Assembly: GCF_017832975.1 (NCBI RefSeq)
Contig: NZ_JAFIBI010000001.1
Span: 744,001 to 808,000, forward strand
Origin: Arthrobacter sp. PvP023
Lineage (GTDB): Bacteria; Actinomycetota; Actinomycetes; Actinomycetales; Micrococcaceae
Direction of reading: 5' to 3'
DNA length: 64,000 nucleotides
Made by a program: the position numbers and the translations under genes. Below, piece after piece: positions 17,002 to 26,131 of the stretch. Within the stretch, counting starts at the first letter, position 1. The number at the start of each line of letters is the position of its first letter. The notes under the pieces are model-generated. The model had not been told where the DNA came from. It did not search any database and saw only the letters and a program-made list of their open reading frames with translations.

Positions 17002-18077
17002 GGTGCGGTCAGGGCAGATGCCACCGCTTTGCCTAGTTCTTCTGTGGTGGCATTGCCGCCCATGTCGGGTGTGAGGGCTTTTTCCCCGTGAGCGAGCACG
17101 GTTTCCATGGCGGTGGTGATGGCGGCCGCGGCTTCCGGTTCCCCCAAGTGGTCGAGCATCATCGCGGCACACCAGATCTGACCTATGGGGTTGGCGATGC
17201 CCTTGCCGGCGATGTCCGGGGCGGACCCGTGGACCGGCTCGAACAGGCTGGGAAACTTGCGTTCAGGGTTGATGTTGCCGCTGGGGGCGATGCCGATGGT
17301 TCCCGTGCACGCCGGCCCGAGGTCGGAGAGGATATCGCCGAAGAGGTTGCTGGCGACGACGACGTCGAACCAATCGGGGTGCATGACAAAGTTAGCCGCC
17401 AGGATGTCGATGTGGTACTTGTCCACCTTTATCCCCGGGTAGGCGGCGGTCATGGCCTGCACCCGTTCGTCCCAGTAGGGCATGGTGATGGAGATGCCGT
17501 TGCTCTTCGTGGCGGAGGTCAGGTGCTTCTTGGGCCGGCTCTGGGCCAGGTCGAAGGCGTATTTGAGGATCCGGTCCACGCCGGTGCGGGTCATGACGGT
17601 TTCCTGGATGACCGTTTCGCGGTCGGTGCCTTCGAAGATCTTCCCGCCGATGCTGGAGTATTCGCCTTCGGTGTTTTCGCGCACGACGTAAAAGTCGACA
17701 TCGCCCGGAACCCTGCCGGCCAGGGGGCTGGGCACGCCGGGCAGGAGCTTGACCGGGCGGAGGCTGACATACTGGTCGAAGTGACGGCGGAACTGCAGGA
17801 GGCTGCCCCACAGCGATACGTGGTCGGGGACGACGTCAGGCCACCCGACGGCACCGAAGAAGATGGAATCGAACCGGTTCAGTTCCTCGAACCATCCGTC
17901 GGGCAGCATCTTCCCGTGCCGGGTGTAGTAGTCAGCGGAGGCGTAATCGAAGTGTTCGTATGTGAGGTTGAGGTCGAAGGCTGAGGCTGCGGCGTCCAAG
18001 ACGCGCAGCCCCTCGGGCACAACTTCGGTCCCGATTCCGTCGCCGGGAATGACTGCGATGCGGTGGGATTTCGACAT
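16998..18077 (-). CDS. ttuC: Tartrate dehydrogenase / D-malate dehydrogenase (isocitrate/isopropylmalate dehydrogenase family)
   Basis: 359 aa, NAD-dependent beta-decarboxylating dehydrogenase fold. HRIAVIPGDGIGTEVVPEGL opens the protein; the substrate-specificity segment SLWGSLLQFRRHFDQYVSLR is that of the TtuC/DmlA branch, not LeuB. Catalytic region: YVVRENTEGEYSSIGGK (Tyr/Glu), metal Asp residues in NLFGDILSDLGPAC, and the NAD loop FEPVHGSAPDIAGKGIANP. It could oxidise tartrate or D-malate. Its location four genes after a tartrate dehydratase supports a C4 hydroxy-diacid substrate. Confidence 0.85.
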   Translation of the reverse strand: MSKSHRIAVIPGDGIGTEVVPEGLRVLDAAASAFDLNLTYEHFDYASADYYTRHGKMLPDGWFEELNRFDSIFFGAVGWPDVVPDHVSLWGSLLQFRRHFDQYVSLRPVKLLPGVPSPLAGRVPGDVDFYVVRENTEGEYSSIGGKIFEGTDRETVIQETVMTRTGVDRILKYAFDLAQSRPKKHLTSATKSNGISITMPYWDERVQAMTAAYPGIKVDKYHIDILAANFVMHPDWFDVVVASNLFGDILSDLGPACTGTIGIAPSGNINPERKFPSLFEPVHGSAPDIAGKGIANPIGQIWCAAMMLDHLGEPEAAAAITTAMETVLAHGEKALTPDMGGNATTEELGKAVASALTAP

Positions 18078-18112
18078 CAGGATCCTTCTTCGTAGTTGGC
18101 GTGTGTTCGGCT

Positions 18113-19060
18113 TTAGCGGTCGACCGGGTGTGCCGGTTCACGGTTTTCGATGACGTCAATGACGGCGTGCGCGGCTGCCAGCCCGGCCCGAGCCCGGGCT
18201 TCGGCTGTCTGGCCGGCGAGGTGGGAGGTGATGAGAACGTTATCCAGGCTCCGGAGGGGGCTGTCGCCGGGCAGGGGTTCGCTTTCGAGCACGTCCAGCG
18301 CGGCGCCGGCAATGATGCCATCGTTGAGTGCGTTAGCCAGGGCCCCTTCGTCCACGAGCGAGCCGCGGGCTGTGTTGATGAGTACGGCGGTGGGTTTCAT
18401 CGCTTGCAGCCGGGGCGCGTCGATGAGTTTGCCGGTGCCCTGGCCGCCGCGGGTGTGCAGGGAAAGATAGTCGGCGTCGCGGATGACGGTGTCGAGATCA
18501 GTGAACCGGACCGGCTGGTTATCACCGTCAGGGTAGGCGGTGCTGACCAGGACAGTCATGCCAAGGGCGACGCCCAGGCTTGCGGTGGCGCGTCCGCTGG
18601 GGCCGAAGCCGATGATGCCGAGGGTGGAACCGTGCAGTTCATGGCCGGCTTCCCGGGGCCAGCGACCTTGGTGGACGCCGTTGGTGACCTCCAGGAGGCG
18701 GCGTGCGGCCATGACGATCAGTCCGATGGTCAGCTCAGCGACGGAGTGGTGGTTTGTCCCGGGGGCGTTGCAGACCCTGATTCCTTGTGCGGCCGCGGCA
18801 GGGACGTCGATGGAGTCGTACCCCACGCCACTGCGTGCGATGACTTGCAGGGCGGCAGCGCCGGTGAGCATGTCTGCGGTGACCGGCTCGCTGGCTAGGA
18901 TCGCACCGGAAATGCCGTCGAACAAGGAGCGGCGTTCCTCAGGGGTCCGTGTCCCCCGGGATGGAGCGTAGACCGGTTCCAGGCCGTGTTCGCGCAGGAG
19001 CTGGTCAACGGTATCTCCGGGGTGGAGGTAGTCGGTGGTGATCAGGATGCGTGGGGCCAT
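18113..19060 (-). CDS. D-isomer 2-hydroxyacid dehydrogenase
   Basis: 315 aa. The NAD-binding motif is HGSTLGIIGFGPSGRATASL; note G-F-G-P-S-G where the usual form is G-x-G-x-x-G, still consistent. Catalytic residues: Arg in LINTARGSLVDEGALANAL, Glu in ALDVLESEPLPGDSPL and His in NVLITSHLAGQTAEA. PGTNHHSVAELTIGLIVMAA is the hinge. It resembles hydroxypyruvate/phosphoglycerate-type reductases, so within the tartrate operon it may reduce hydroxypyruvate or oxaloglycolate-derived acids. Confidence 0.85.
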   Translation of the reverse strand: MAPRILITTDYLHPGDTVDQLLREHGLEPVYAPSRGTRTPEERRSLFDGISGAILASEPVTADMLTGAAALQVIARSGVGYDSIDVPAAAAQGIRVCNAPGTNHHSVAELTIGLIVMAARRLLEVTNGVHQGRWPREAGHELHGSTLGIIGFGPSGRATASLGVALGMTVLVSTAYPDGDNQPVRFTDLDTVIRDADYLSLHTRGGQGTGKLIDAPRLQAMKPTAVLINTARGSLVDEGALANALNDGIIAGAALDVLESEPLPGDSPLRSLDNVLITSHLAGQTAEARARAGLAAAHAVIDVIENREPAHPVDR

Positions 19061-19137
19061 GGTGCGGCTGGGTTCCTCTTCTTGTTTGGGGCGGATGCGC
19101 TGCCGTCAGCGGCTGTGGGTTTACGGTTCATGCGGAC

Positions 19138-19166
19138 AGGGCCGCCGCGGTGCGCGCGGCGGCCCT
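19138..19166 (-). repeat. Intergenic GC-rich hairpin after dctA
   Basis: AGGGCCGCCGCG and CGCGGCGGCCCT form a perfect 12-bp stem around a 5-base loop, 14 bp past the dctA stop. No U-run follows on the minus strand, so mRNA stabilisation or partial termination is likelier than full termination. Confidence 0.6.
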
Positions 19167-19180
19167 GGCTGGGCGCGGTG

Positions 19181-20557
19181 CTAGTGGACGTCGACCTTGT
19201 CCGGTTCCACGGCGGCCGGTGTCTTTGCCTCGATTTCGTTCTTCTTCCGGCCATGGGCGTGCAGGGCCTCGCGGGCCTGTTCAGGGTCGTAGTCCTTCTC
19301 CCATTTGCCGACGACAACGGCTGCCATCACGTTGCCAAGGACGTTGATGAACACCCGGCCTTCGTTCAGGAGCCGGTCGATGCCGACAATGAGGGCGAGA
19401 GCGGCCAGCGGGATTCCGCCCACTGAGCTCAGAGTGCTGGCCAGGACGATAAACGCGCCGCCGGCAATTCCAGCGGTGCCCTTGCTGGTGAGCATCATGA
19501 CGCCGACCATGACCAGCTGCTGTTCCCAGGAGAGGTCCATGCCGACGGCCTGGGCCAGGAACACTGAAGCCATGGTCAGGTAGACGGCGGATCCGTCGAG
19601 GTTGAAGGAGAACCCGGACGGGATCACGATGCCGACGGTGGACTTGCCGACGCCCATGGCTTCGAGCTTCTTGATCAGCTGCGGAAGGACCGCTTCGCTG
19701 GAGCAGGTGCTCAGGGCGATGAGCAGTTCTGCCTTGAAGTAGCGCATCACCGTGAAGATGTTCAGTCCGCAGGTACGGGCGATAATGCCCAGAACTACCA
19801 GGACGTAGAGGATGCAGGTTCCGGTGAACAGCAGGACCAGGTATCCGAGTTGCTGCAGGCTCTGGGTGCCGTAGTTGGCCACAACGGCCGCCAGCGCACC
19901 GAACGTGCCGATGGGGGCGAGGCGCATGACCCAGGTGACGATCTTGAAGATCACTGTGGACAGGGCCTGGATGCCCTTGGTGAGGAAGGCACCGGCTTCT
20001 CCGGAGACGTTCATGGCGGCACCGAACACGATGGAGACCATCAGCGCGGCGATGATGGTGTGGCCGGTGAGGGCTCCGAACAGCGATTCCGGAATGATGT
20101 TGCTGACGAACTCGAGGCCGTCGAAGCTCTTGTTAGCGGCCGCAGGAACCTTGCTCGAGTCCAGCTGTGATGGATCGATATTCATGCCGTCGCCGGGGCG
20201 GAAGACGTTGGCGACGACCAGGCCGATCAGCATCGACACCAGCGACAGGGCCAGGAAGTAGCCCAGCGCCTTCACCCCGATGCGGCCTGCCTTGCGCAGG
20301 CTGTCCATCGAAGCGATGCCAAGGGACACGACGCAGAACACCACTGGGATGACGATCATCTTCACCAGGGCGATGAACCAGTCGCTAAGGGGGGTGAGTT
20401 GTTTGCCGACGGAGGGCAGGAGCAGGCCGACGGCGATGCCCAGGACTGCGCCCAGGACAACTTGGAACCAGAGTTCGCGAATCAGCCGGCCGAACCGGGA
20501 TCGCTGCTTGGGCGGGTGGGCGGAATGCTGCGGGTTCTGCATTGTGTGGGAGGACAT
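19181..20557 (-). CDS. dctA: Dicarboxylate:cation symporter (DAACS / DctA family)
   Basis: 458 aa from ATG 20557, which has AAGGAG upstream. About eight membrane helices with the DAACS re-entrant motifs: IALSTCSSEAVLPQLIKKLE (serine-rich hairpin), VIPSGFSFNLDGSAVYLTMA (substrate/cation motif) and MLTSKGTAGIAGGAFIVLAS (second hairpin). This is the C4-dicarboxylate branch, so uptake of tartrate, malate or succinate is expected. It follows the tartrate dehydratase gene and is bracketed on both sides by strong intergenic hairpins. Confidence 0.9.
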   Translation of the reverse strand: MSSHTMQNPQHSAHPPKQRSRFGRLIRELWFQVVLGAVLGIAVGLLLPSVGKQLTPLSDWFIALVKMIVIPVVFCVVSLGIASMDSLRKAGRIGVKALGYFLALSLVSMLIGLVVANVFRPGDGMNIDPSQLDSSKVPAAANKSFDGLEFVSNIIPESLFGALTGHTIIAALMVSIVFGAAMNVSGEAGAFLTKGIQALSTVIFKIVTWVMRLAPIGTFGALAAVVANYGTQSLQQLGYLVLLFTGTCILYVLVVLGIIARTCGLNIFTVMRYFKAELLIALSTCSSEAVLPQLIKKLEAMGVGKSTVGIVIPSGFSFNLDGSAVYLTMASVFLAQAVGMDLSWEQQLVMVGVMMLTSKGTAGIAGGAFIVLASTLSSVGGIPLAALALIVGIDRLLNEGRVFINVLGNVMAAVVVGKWEKDYDPEQAREALHAHGRKKNEIEAKTPAAVEPDKVDVH

Positions 20558-20602
20558 CTTGGTGCTCCTTTGCACGTCGGACGGAGAAAGTTGGAGGGGT
20601 GC

Positions 20603-20631
20603 GGTCCCGGGCAGTGATGCTGCCCGGGACC
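20603..20631 (-). repeat. Intergenic GC-rich hairpin between tarD and dctA
   Basis: GGTCCCGGGCAG and CTGCCCGGGACC form a perfect 12-bp stem with loop TGATG, 19 bp past the tarD stop and about 45 bp before the dctA start. No U-run follows. Confidence 0.6.
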
Positions 20632-20649
20632 GGGGCACTACCGGATTGG

Positions 20650-21816
20650 TTAGTTGTGCAGCGCGCGCAGGACTTTGTAGAACTCGGCCTTGCCCTCGAG
20701 CCCGATACCCGGCAGGTCACCCGGGGCTACGCGGCTGTTGACGATGACGGCGTCGTCGGTGAAGCCGCCGGTCGGCTGGAACTCGCCCGGGTAGGACTCG
20801 TTGCCACCGAGCTTGAGGGCTGCGGCGATGTGCAGGGAGAACTGGTGTCCGCCGTGGGGGATGCAGCGGCGTGAGGACCAGCCGTGCTGGGCGAGCATGT
20901 CCTGGATCCGGCGGTATTCGGTCAGGCCGTAGCTCAGGGCCGGGTCGACCTGGATGAAGTCGCGGTCCGGGCGCATCCCGCCGTAGCGGACCAGGTTGCG
21001 GGCGTCCTGGAGGGAGAACAGGTTCTCTCCGGTGGCGATCGGGTTTTTGTAGTGCTCGGAGAGGGTGGCGTTCAGGGCGTAGTCCAGCGGGTCTCCGACT
21101 TCCTCGTACCAGAACAGCCCGTACTGGTCGATGGCTTTGCCGTATTCAAGGGCGGTGTCCAGGTCGAACTTGCCGTTGACGTCCACCATCAGGCGGGAAG
21201 CGTCGCCGTCGAGGACCTCGATCACGGCTTCGATGCGGCGGAGGTCTTCAGCGAGGTCGGCGCCGCCGATCTTCATCTTGACCACGTTGTAGCCCTTGGC
21301 GAGGAAGCCGCGCATTTCGTTCTGCAGGTCCTCGAGGCTCTTGCCGGGTGCGTAGTAGCCGCCAGCGGCGTAGACGAAGACGTCCTTGTCCGGGTTTCCG
21401 TCGCCGTAGTGGTCAGAGATCCACCGGTAGAGCGGGACGCCGGCGATCTTGGCCGCGAGGTCGTGCAGGGCCATGTCGGCGACGCCGACGGCCACCGAGC
21501 GCTCGCCGTGGCCGCCGGGCTTTTCGTTGGACATCATCAGGTCCCACGCCTTCTCCGGCGAGAGCTGGCCGTCCTCGTCCAGAAGATCCTCGGACGGGGC
21601 ATCCATGATGCGCGGAAGAATGCGATCTTTCAGGATGCCGGTCGCGTTGTAGCGGCCGTTGGAGTTGAATCCATAACCAACCAGGGGCTTTCCGTCGACG
21701 AACACGTCGCTGACCAGGGCGATGATCGTGCAGTCCATCTTGGTGAAGTCAATGAAGGCGTTCCGGATCGAGGAACTGATGGGAATGGTGCCAACGTGGG
21801 CGGAAACGATTTTCAT
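20650..21816 (-). CDS. tarD: D(-)-tartrate dehydratase (enolase superfamily, mandelate racemase subgroup)
   Basis: 388 aa, the length of the characterised rhizobial TarD. The enolase-superfamily barrel residues are present: K180-x-K182 (VVKMKIGG), metal ligands D212 (VDVNG), E238 (WYEEVGDP) and E264 (ATGEN), and the distal base/acid H321 (CIPHGGHQF). The N-terminal capping domain begins KIVSAHVGTIPISSSIRNAF. The reaction is tartrate -> oxaloacetate + water. First gene of the leftward operon, with SD AGGAG before the ATG. Operator 1 of the TCTTATAAGA set sits inside its promoter. Which tartrate isomer is used is inferred from family resemblance. Confidence 0.85.
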   Translation of the reverse strand: MKIVSAHVGTIPISSSIRNAFIDFTKMDCTIIALVSDVFVDGKPLVGYGFNSNGRYNATGILKDRILPRIMDAPSEDLLDEDGQLSPEKAWDLMMSNEKPGGHGERSVAVGVADMALHDLAAKIAGVPLYRWISDHYGDGNPDKDVFVYAAGGYYAPGKSLEDLQNEMRGFLAKGYNVVKMKIGGADLAEDLRRIEAVIEVLDGDASRLMVDVNGKFDLDTALEYGKAIDQYGLFWYEEVGDPLDYALNATLSEHYKNPIATGENLFSLQDARNLVRYGGMRPDRDFIQVDPALSYGLTEYRRIQDMLAQHGWSSRRCIPHGGHQFSLHIAAALKLGGNESYPGEFQPTGGFTDDAVIVNSRVAPGDLPGIGLEGKAEFYKVLRALHN

Positions 21817-21839
21817 CTTTGAATCTCTCCTGTGTGGGT

Positions 21840-21867
21840 ATCTTATTTCTTATAAGACTTGGATCAA
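21840..21867 (-). promoter_or_regulatory. Promoter of the tartrate operon
   Basis: Minus-strand TTGATC (21862-21867) and TAAGAT (21840-21845) are 16 bp apart. The palindrome TCTTATAAGA at 21848-21857 fills the spacer, the classic position for a repressor operator. Confidence 0.6.
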
Positions 21868-21991
21868 AGCTAATCCGAGGCGGCGACGAGGGGTATGGGC
21901 CCTTCGAGCGAATATCTTATAAGATCTTGGAATCAAGGTTAGCCTGAGGGTGATGGGGCGCACAAGTCTTTCCGAGGAATTTCTTATAAGA
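21848..21991. promoter_or_regulatory. Three TCTTATAAGA operators spaced exactly 67 bp apart
   Basis: The perfect 10-bp palindrome TCTTATAAGA occurs at 21848-21857, 21915-21924 and 21982-21991, each 67 bp from the next. The first two copies share more sequence downstream (CTTGGA, TCAA, then TA and CGAGG/CTGAGG-like words), so they look like a degenerate duplicated unit. Site 1 is in the tarD promoter; sites 2 and 3 are nearer gntR. The GntR regulator at 22057 is the probable binder. Confidence 0.75.
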
Positions 21992-22056
21992 TGTTTCCAA
22001 GGCAGTGAAGTGTGAACAACGGGGGCCATACCTCGGTAAGAGATTCGGAGCGTCAG

Positions 22057-22758
22057 ATGAGCACCACGAACGTCTTTTCCAGCAAGGGCAGCCTGGCGTA
22101 CAACGAACTCCGCCAGCTGATCCTTTCCGGTGGCCTGACCCCGGGCTCGCGCATCTCCCAGTACGAACTGGCGGACAACATGCACATGAGCATCACGCCC
22201 CTGCGTGAGGCGATCCGCCGGCTCGCCAGCGAGGGCCTGATCATCATGGACACCCACCGGGATTCCCGCGTGGCTGACATGAGCGCCTCCGAAGCGCGCG
22301 AACTCCTTGAAGTCCGCCTCTCACTGGAACCGTCAGCAACGGAACTGGCAGCCGCCCGCCGGACCGATGCCGATATTGCAGCAATGCGCACGGCAGCCGA
22401 GAAGCTCTTGCCGGTCACGCGGGTCTGGGGCGAGGACGCCATCACCGTGCACAGGGAATTCCACCGCGCTGTCTACGCGGCCTCGCACAACGACGTCATG
22501 ATCAAACTCCTGGATGACCTGTGGGACAAGTCCGACCGTTACCGCCGCATCGGGCTCGAGCTCCCCTCCGGTGACGAGCCCCGCACCATCGACCTGAACC
22601 AGCACCACCAGATCCTCGAGCTCGTCATTGCCCGGGACGGCGCTGGCGCGGCCGACCTCGCGCGCACCCACATCGCCAACAGCCTCACGGCCTCTGTAAC
22701 CGGAGCCCTGGAGGAACGCGAAACCGTCCAGACAGCAGCCTTCGAGAAAACCGCCTAA
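22057..22758 (+). CDS. GntR-family (FadR/FCD subfamily) transcriptional regulator
   Basis: 233 aa from ATG 22057 (GGAG upstream); an in-frame GTG at 22012 would add 15 residues and cannot be excluded. The winged helix covers about residues 10-75 ([40 protein letters not shown]). The all-helical FCD ligand domain follows, with metal-site type residues in [17 protein letters not shown] and [18 protein letters not shown]. It diverges from the tartrate operon, across the three palindromes, and is 2 bp from the dehydratase gene downstream. Likely a tartrate- or C4-acid-responsive repressor. Confidence 0.88.
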   Translation: MSTTNVFSSKGSLAYNELRQLILSGGLTPGSRISQYELADNMHMSITPLREAIRRLASEGLIIMDTHRDSRVADMSASEARELLEVRLSLEPSATELAAARRTDADIAAMRTAAEKLLPVTRVWGEDAITVHREFHRAVYAASHNDVMIKLLDDLWDKSDRYRRIGLELPSGDEPRTIDLNQHHQILELVIARDGAGAADLARTHIANSLTASVTGALEERETVQTAAFEKTA

Positions 22759-22760
22759 CC

Positions 22761-24611
22761 ATGCCTCCTCTACGTTCCCGCACTGTCACCCACGGCCGAA
22801 ACATGGCCGGCGCCCGCGCACTGCTGCGCGCCGCCGGCGTGGCCCGTGAGGATTTCGGAAAGCCCATCATTGCCGTCGCGAACAGCTTCACTGAATTCGT
22901 TCCCGGCCACACCCACCTTGCCCCGGTGGGACGGATCGTCTCCGAGGCCATCCACGCCGCCGGTGGCATCGCCCGCGAATTCAACACCATCGCCGTTGAT
23001 GACGGCATTGCCATGGGGCACTCCGGGATGCTGTACTCCCTGCCGTCCCGCGACCTGATCGCCGACTCCGTTGAGTACATGGTCAACGCCCACTGCGCGG
23101 ATGCCTTGGTGTGCATCTCGAACTGCGACAAAATCACGCCCGGGATGCTGATGGCGGCGCTTCGCCTGAACATCCCCACGGTGTTCGTCTCAGGCGGTCC
23201 CATGGAGGGCGGCACCGCTGTCCTGATCGACGGAACGGTCCGCAAGCGGCTCCACCTGGTCAACGCCATGACTGACGCGGCCAACGAGTCCATCTCGGAC
23301 GAGGACGCCCTGTCCGTGGAAGAAGCCGCCTGCCCCACCTGCGGATCCTGCTCCGGAATGTTCACCGCGAACTCCATGAACTGCCTGACCGAAGCCCTTG
23401 GCCTTTCCCTGCCAGGCAACGGCTCCACCCTCGCAACCCACACTGCCCGCCGCGCGCTCTACGAGGACGCGGGCTCCACCATCGTGGATCTCACCAACCG
23501 CTTCTACGTCGGCGACGACGAATCGGTCCTTCCCCGCGCTATTGCAAGCCGCCAAGCCTTCGAGAATGCCATGGCCCTGGACATCGCCATGGGAGGGTCA
23601 ACGAACACCATTCTCCACCTGCTCGCCGCGGCCCACGAAGCAGAACTGGACTACACGCTCACCGACATCGACCGGCTCTCCCGCCGGGTGCCCTGCCTCT
23701 GCAAGGTAGCCCCGAACGGAACATACCTGATGGAGGACGTGCACCGTGCTGGTGGCATGCCCGCTATCCTCGGAGAGCTGCAGCGCGGAGGACTCCTGAA
23801 CGAAGACGTCAATTCCATCCACGCCCCGTCCCTCAAGGAATGGCTCGCGCGCTGGGACATCCGCTCCGAAGATCCTTCACCGGAAGCAGTGGAACTGTTC
23901 CATGCGGCTCCGGGCGGGGTCCGTTCATCGTCGGCGTTCTCCCAGTCTGAACGCTGGCACACCCTTGACCGGGACGCTCAGGCAGGGTGCATCAGGGACA
24001 TCGACCACGCCTACTCGTCAGACGGCGGTCTGGCCATCCTCCGCGGAAACCTAGCCCCGGACGGCTGCGTCGTTAAAACCGCCGGCGTGGACGAGTCAAT
24101 CCACATCTTCACCGGACCCGCCGTCGTAGTCGACTCCCAGGAAGACGCCTGCGACATCATCCTCAACAAACGCGTCAAAGCCGGCGACGTCGTCGTGGTC
24201 CGCTATGAAGGCCCCCGCGGTGGTCCCGGCATGCAGGAGATGCTCTACCCCACGTCGTTCCTCAAGGGCCGCGGCTTGGGCGCCAAATGTGCCCTTATTA
24301 CCGACGGGCGATTCTCAGGCGGAACCTCCGGACTCTCCATTGGACACGTTTCCCCCGAGGCAGCCGCCGGCGGAACCATCGCCCTGGTCGAAAACGGCGA
24401 CAGGATCACCATCGACATCAGCCAGCGCCTCGTTCACCTCCACGTGGAAGACCAGGTCCTCACCGCGCGCGCCGAAGCCATCAGGGCCAACGGCGGCTAC
24501 AAGGCCCGGAACCGGGACCGCAAGGTCTCGCCCGCCCTGCGCGCCTACGCCGCCATGGCCCTCTCAGCGGACAAGGGAGCCGTCCGCGACGTTTCCCTCG
24601 TGGAGAACTAA
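22761..24611 (+). CDS. ilvD: Dihydroxy-acid dehydratase family protein (IlvD, E. coli type)
   Basis: 616 aa, the exact length class of the E. coli enzyme, with near-identical blocks such as [60 protein letters not shown] and [20 protein letters not shown]. The three Fe-S cysteines are in the CDKITPG and CPTCGSC motifs. The canonical role is valine/isoleucine synthesis. Here it is 2 bp behind the GntR regulator in the tartrate locus, so a duplicate recruited for sugar-acid or tartrate dehydration is plausible. The last 75 bp before the next gene show nothing. Confidence 0.85.
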   Translation: MPPLRSRTVTHGRNMAGARALLRAAGVAREDFGKPIIAVANSFTEFVPGHTHLAPVGRIVSEAIHAAGGIAREFNTIAVDDGIAMGHSGMLYSLPSRDLIADSVEYMVNAHCADALVCISNCDKITPGMLMAALRLNIPTVFVSGGPMEGGTAVLIDGTVRKRLHLVNAMTDAANESISDEDALSVEEAACPTCGSCSGMFTANSMNCLTEALGLSLPGNGSTLATHTARRALYEDAGSTIVDLTNRFYVGDDESVLPRAIASRQAFENAMALDIAMGGSTNTILHLLAAAHEAELDYTLTDIDRLSRRVPCLCKVAPNGTYLMEDVHRAGGMPAILGELQRGGLLNEDVNSIHAPSLKEWLARWDIRSEDPSPEAVELFHAAPGGVRSSSAFSQSERWHTLDRDAQAGCIRDIDHAYSSDGGLAILRGNLAPDGCVVKTAGVDESIHIFTGPAVVVDSQEDACDIILNKRVKAGDVVVVRYEGPRGGPGMQEMLYPTSFLKGRGLGAKCALITDGRFSGGTSGLSIGHVSPEAAAGGTIALVENGDRITIDISQRLVHLHVEDQVLTARAEAIRANGGYKARNRDRKVSPALRAYAAMALSADKGAVRDVSLVEN

Positions 24612-24686
24612 ACGCCCGTCAAATGGATCCCGGACAATTCAAATAGAGCGCCATCGACAGCTCAGCCCTGGCCGCCGGCAGACTCC

Positions 24687-26021
24687 CTACTCTGTTGCAG
24701 GCGGAATGTTCTGGTTGCCGCGGAACACGTTGTCCGGGTCGAAGTCGCGCTTCACCCGGGACAGCCGGTCGAAATTCTCGTTCCCGAAGGCTGCGCGGAC
24801 GCGGGCCTGGCCTTCGTCGCCGATGAAGTTCAGCCACACCCCGCCCGTGGCGTAGGGCGCGATGTCGTGACGGAAATGCTTCACCCACGCCTTGGCCTCT
24901 TCGCCCTCCTCCGGTGTTTCACCCAGCCCGAACGGGTGGCTGACCCAGCTGGCGTTGCGGTTCAGCAGCGGAGTGGCCGCCGCGGCCGGTCCGCCCACCG
25001 CACCTCCCCAGTGCGCAATCAGCTGCTGGGAGTGCTGGCCGGGCAGCCTGCGCGCGGAATCGATGATGACGTCCAGGGCGTCGTCGGAGAGTTCATTGTG
25101 GTAGTCGGCGCTCCAGTAGTTGTACATGCCCGGGGGATCGTCCAGCGAGCACTGGAAGTCGGCGTAATTCGTGTCTCCCAGCAGATCCACTGCGGGGTCG
25201 AGCGCACGGTACGGCCTGGCCCGTTCCGCGCCTTCGCCGGCGTCCCCGGCGTAGATGTACACCACGGCAACAGCCATCTTCCCCACCATCTCCGCGGGAA
25301 CAAACGGCTCAGGCGGGGCTGTCAGGTAGATGAGGGTTGCGCATTCCTCGTTGGGTGCCGCCAGGGCAAGTTCCCGGAAGCCGCGGCTGACGTCGGTGGC
25401 TGCGTCCCCCGGCCAGAGCATGAGCCCGGCATGGACCTTCGGGCCCAGTTCGTGGAGTCCGAACGTGAAGGAGGTGGCCACGCCGAAGTTGCCGCCTCCG
25501 CCGTGCAAAGCCCAGAACAGTTCGGGGTTCTCCCGTGCGCTGGCGGTCACCTGGTCGCCGCCGGCAGTGACCAGGTCCACCGAAATGAGGTCGTCGCAGG
25601 CAAAGCCGAAGGCCCGCTCCAGCCAGCCGGAGCCGCCGCCCAGCGTGAAGCCGGCCAGCCCGGTGGTGGAGACGCGGCCGCCCGTCAGGGCCAGGCCGTG
25701 CTCCTGTGTTGCGCGGTCGAACTCACCGCAGGTGAGGCCCGCTCCGGCGGTGACCGTGCGACTTTCCGGATCCACCCTGACCGACTTCATGGGGCGGACG
25801 TCCACCACCAGGCCGCCGTCGTTCATGGACATCCCGGCCACCGAGTGGCCGCCCGCGCGGACGGCCACGGGCAGTTCGTTGTCGCGCGCGTGCTGGAGGG
25901 CCCGGGCAACGTCGGCGGGGGTGCCGCATTGGGCAATGACGGCCGGGCGCCGGTCGATCATTGCGTTGAAAAGCTTCCGGGATTCGTCATAGTCCGGACT
26001 GTCAGGCTTGATCCATTTCAT
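24687..26021 (-). CDS. FAD-binding oxidoreductase, berberine-bridge-enzyme-like
   Basis: 444 aa from ATG 26021 (AGGAG upstream). PCMH-type FAD domain: PVAVRAGGHSVAGMSMNDGG contains the His that usually binds FAD covalently, and GGRVSTTGLAGFTLGGGSGW is the second FAD loop. The C-terminal BBE segment is FDRLSRVKRDFDPDNVFRGN with NQNIPP at the end. In bicovalent members a Cys in the second loop also binds FAD; here that position is Val/Ser, so attachment is probably single. Substrate unknown (sugars or alkaloid-like alcohols in relatives). Neighbours give no clue. Confidence 0.88.
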   Translation of the reverse strand: MKWIKPDSPDYDESRKLFNAMIDRRPAVIAQCGTPADVARALQHARDNELPVAVRAGGHSVAGMSMNDGGLVVDVRPMKSVRVDPESRTVTAGAGLTCGEFDRATQEHGLALTGGRVSTTGLAGFTLGGGSGWLERAFGFACDDLISVDLVTAGGDQVTASARENPELFWALHGGGGNFGVATSFTFGLHELGPKVHAGLMLWPGDAATDVSRGFRELALAAPNEECATLIYLTAPPEPFVPAEMVGKMAVAVVYIYAGDAGEGAERARPYRALDPAVDLLGDTNYADFQCSLDDPPGMYNYWSADYHNELSDDALDVIIDSARRLPGQHSQQLIAHWGGAVGGPAAAATPLLNRNASWVSHPFGLGETPEEGEEAKAWVKHFRHDIAPYATGGVWLNFIGDEGQARVRAAFGNENFDRLSRVKRDFDPDNVFRGNQNIPPATE

Positions 26022-26131
26022 GGCAACGCTCCTCGGCGCTGGCGGCTTCGCCCCCAGGAAAAATCGTACTGCGGCCGGGATTGGCGGGCTACGGCTGAGG
26101 CTTACAGAAGAGCGCACAAACCATTACCGAA

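Noticed and set aside
21848-21991. Regularly spaced identical short repeats resembling a CRISPR array
   Set aside because: Only three 10-bp palindromes; the intervening sequence is partly homologous rather than unique spacers, and no cas genes are present.
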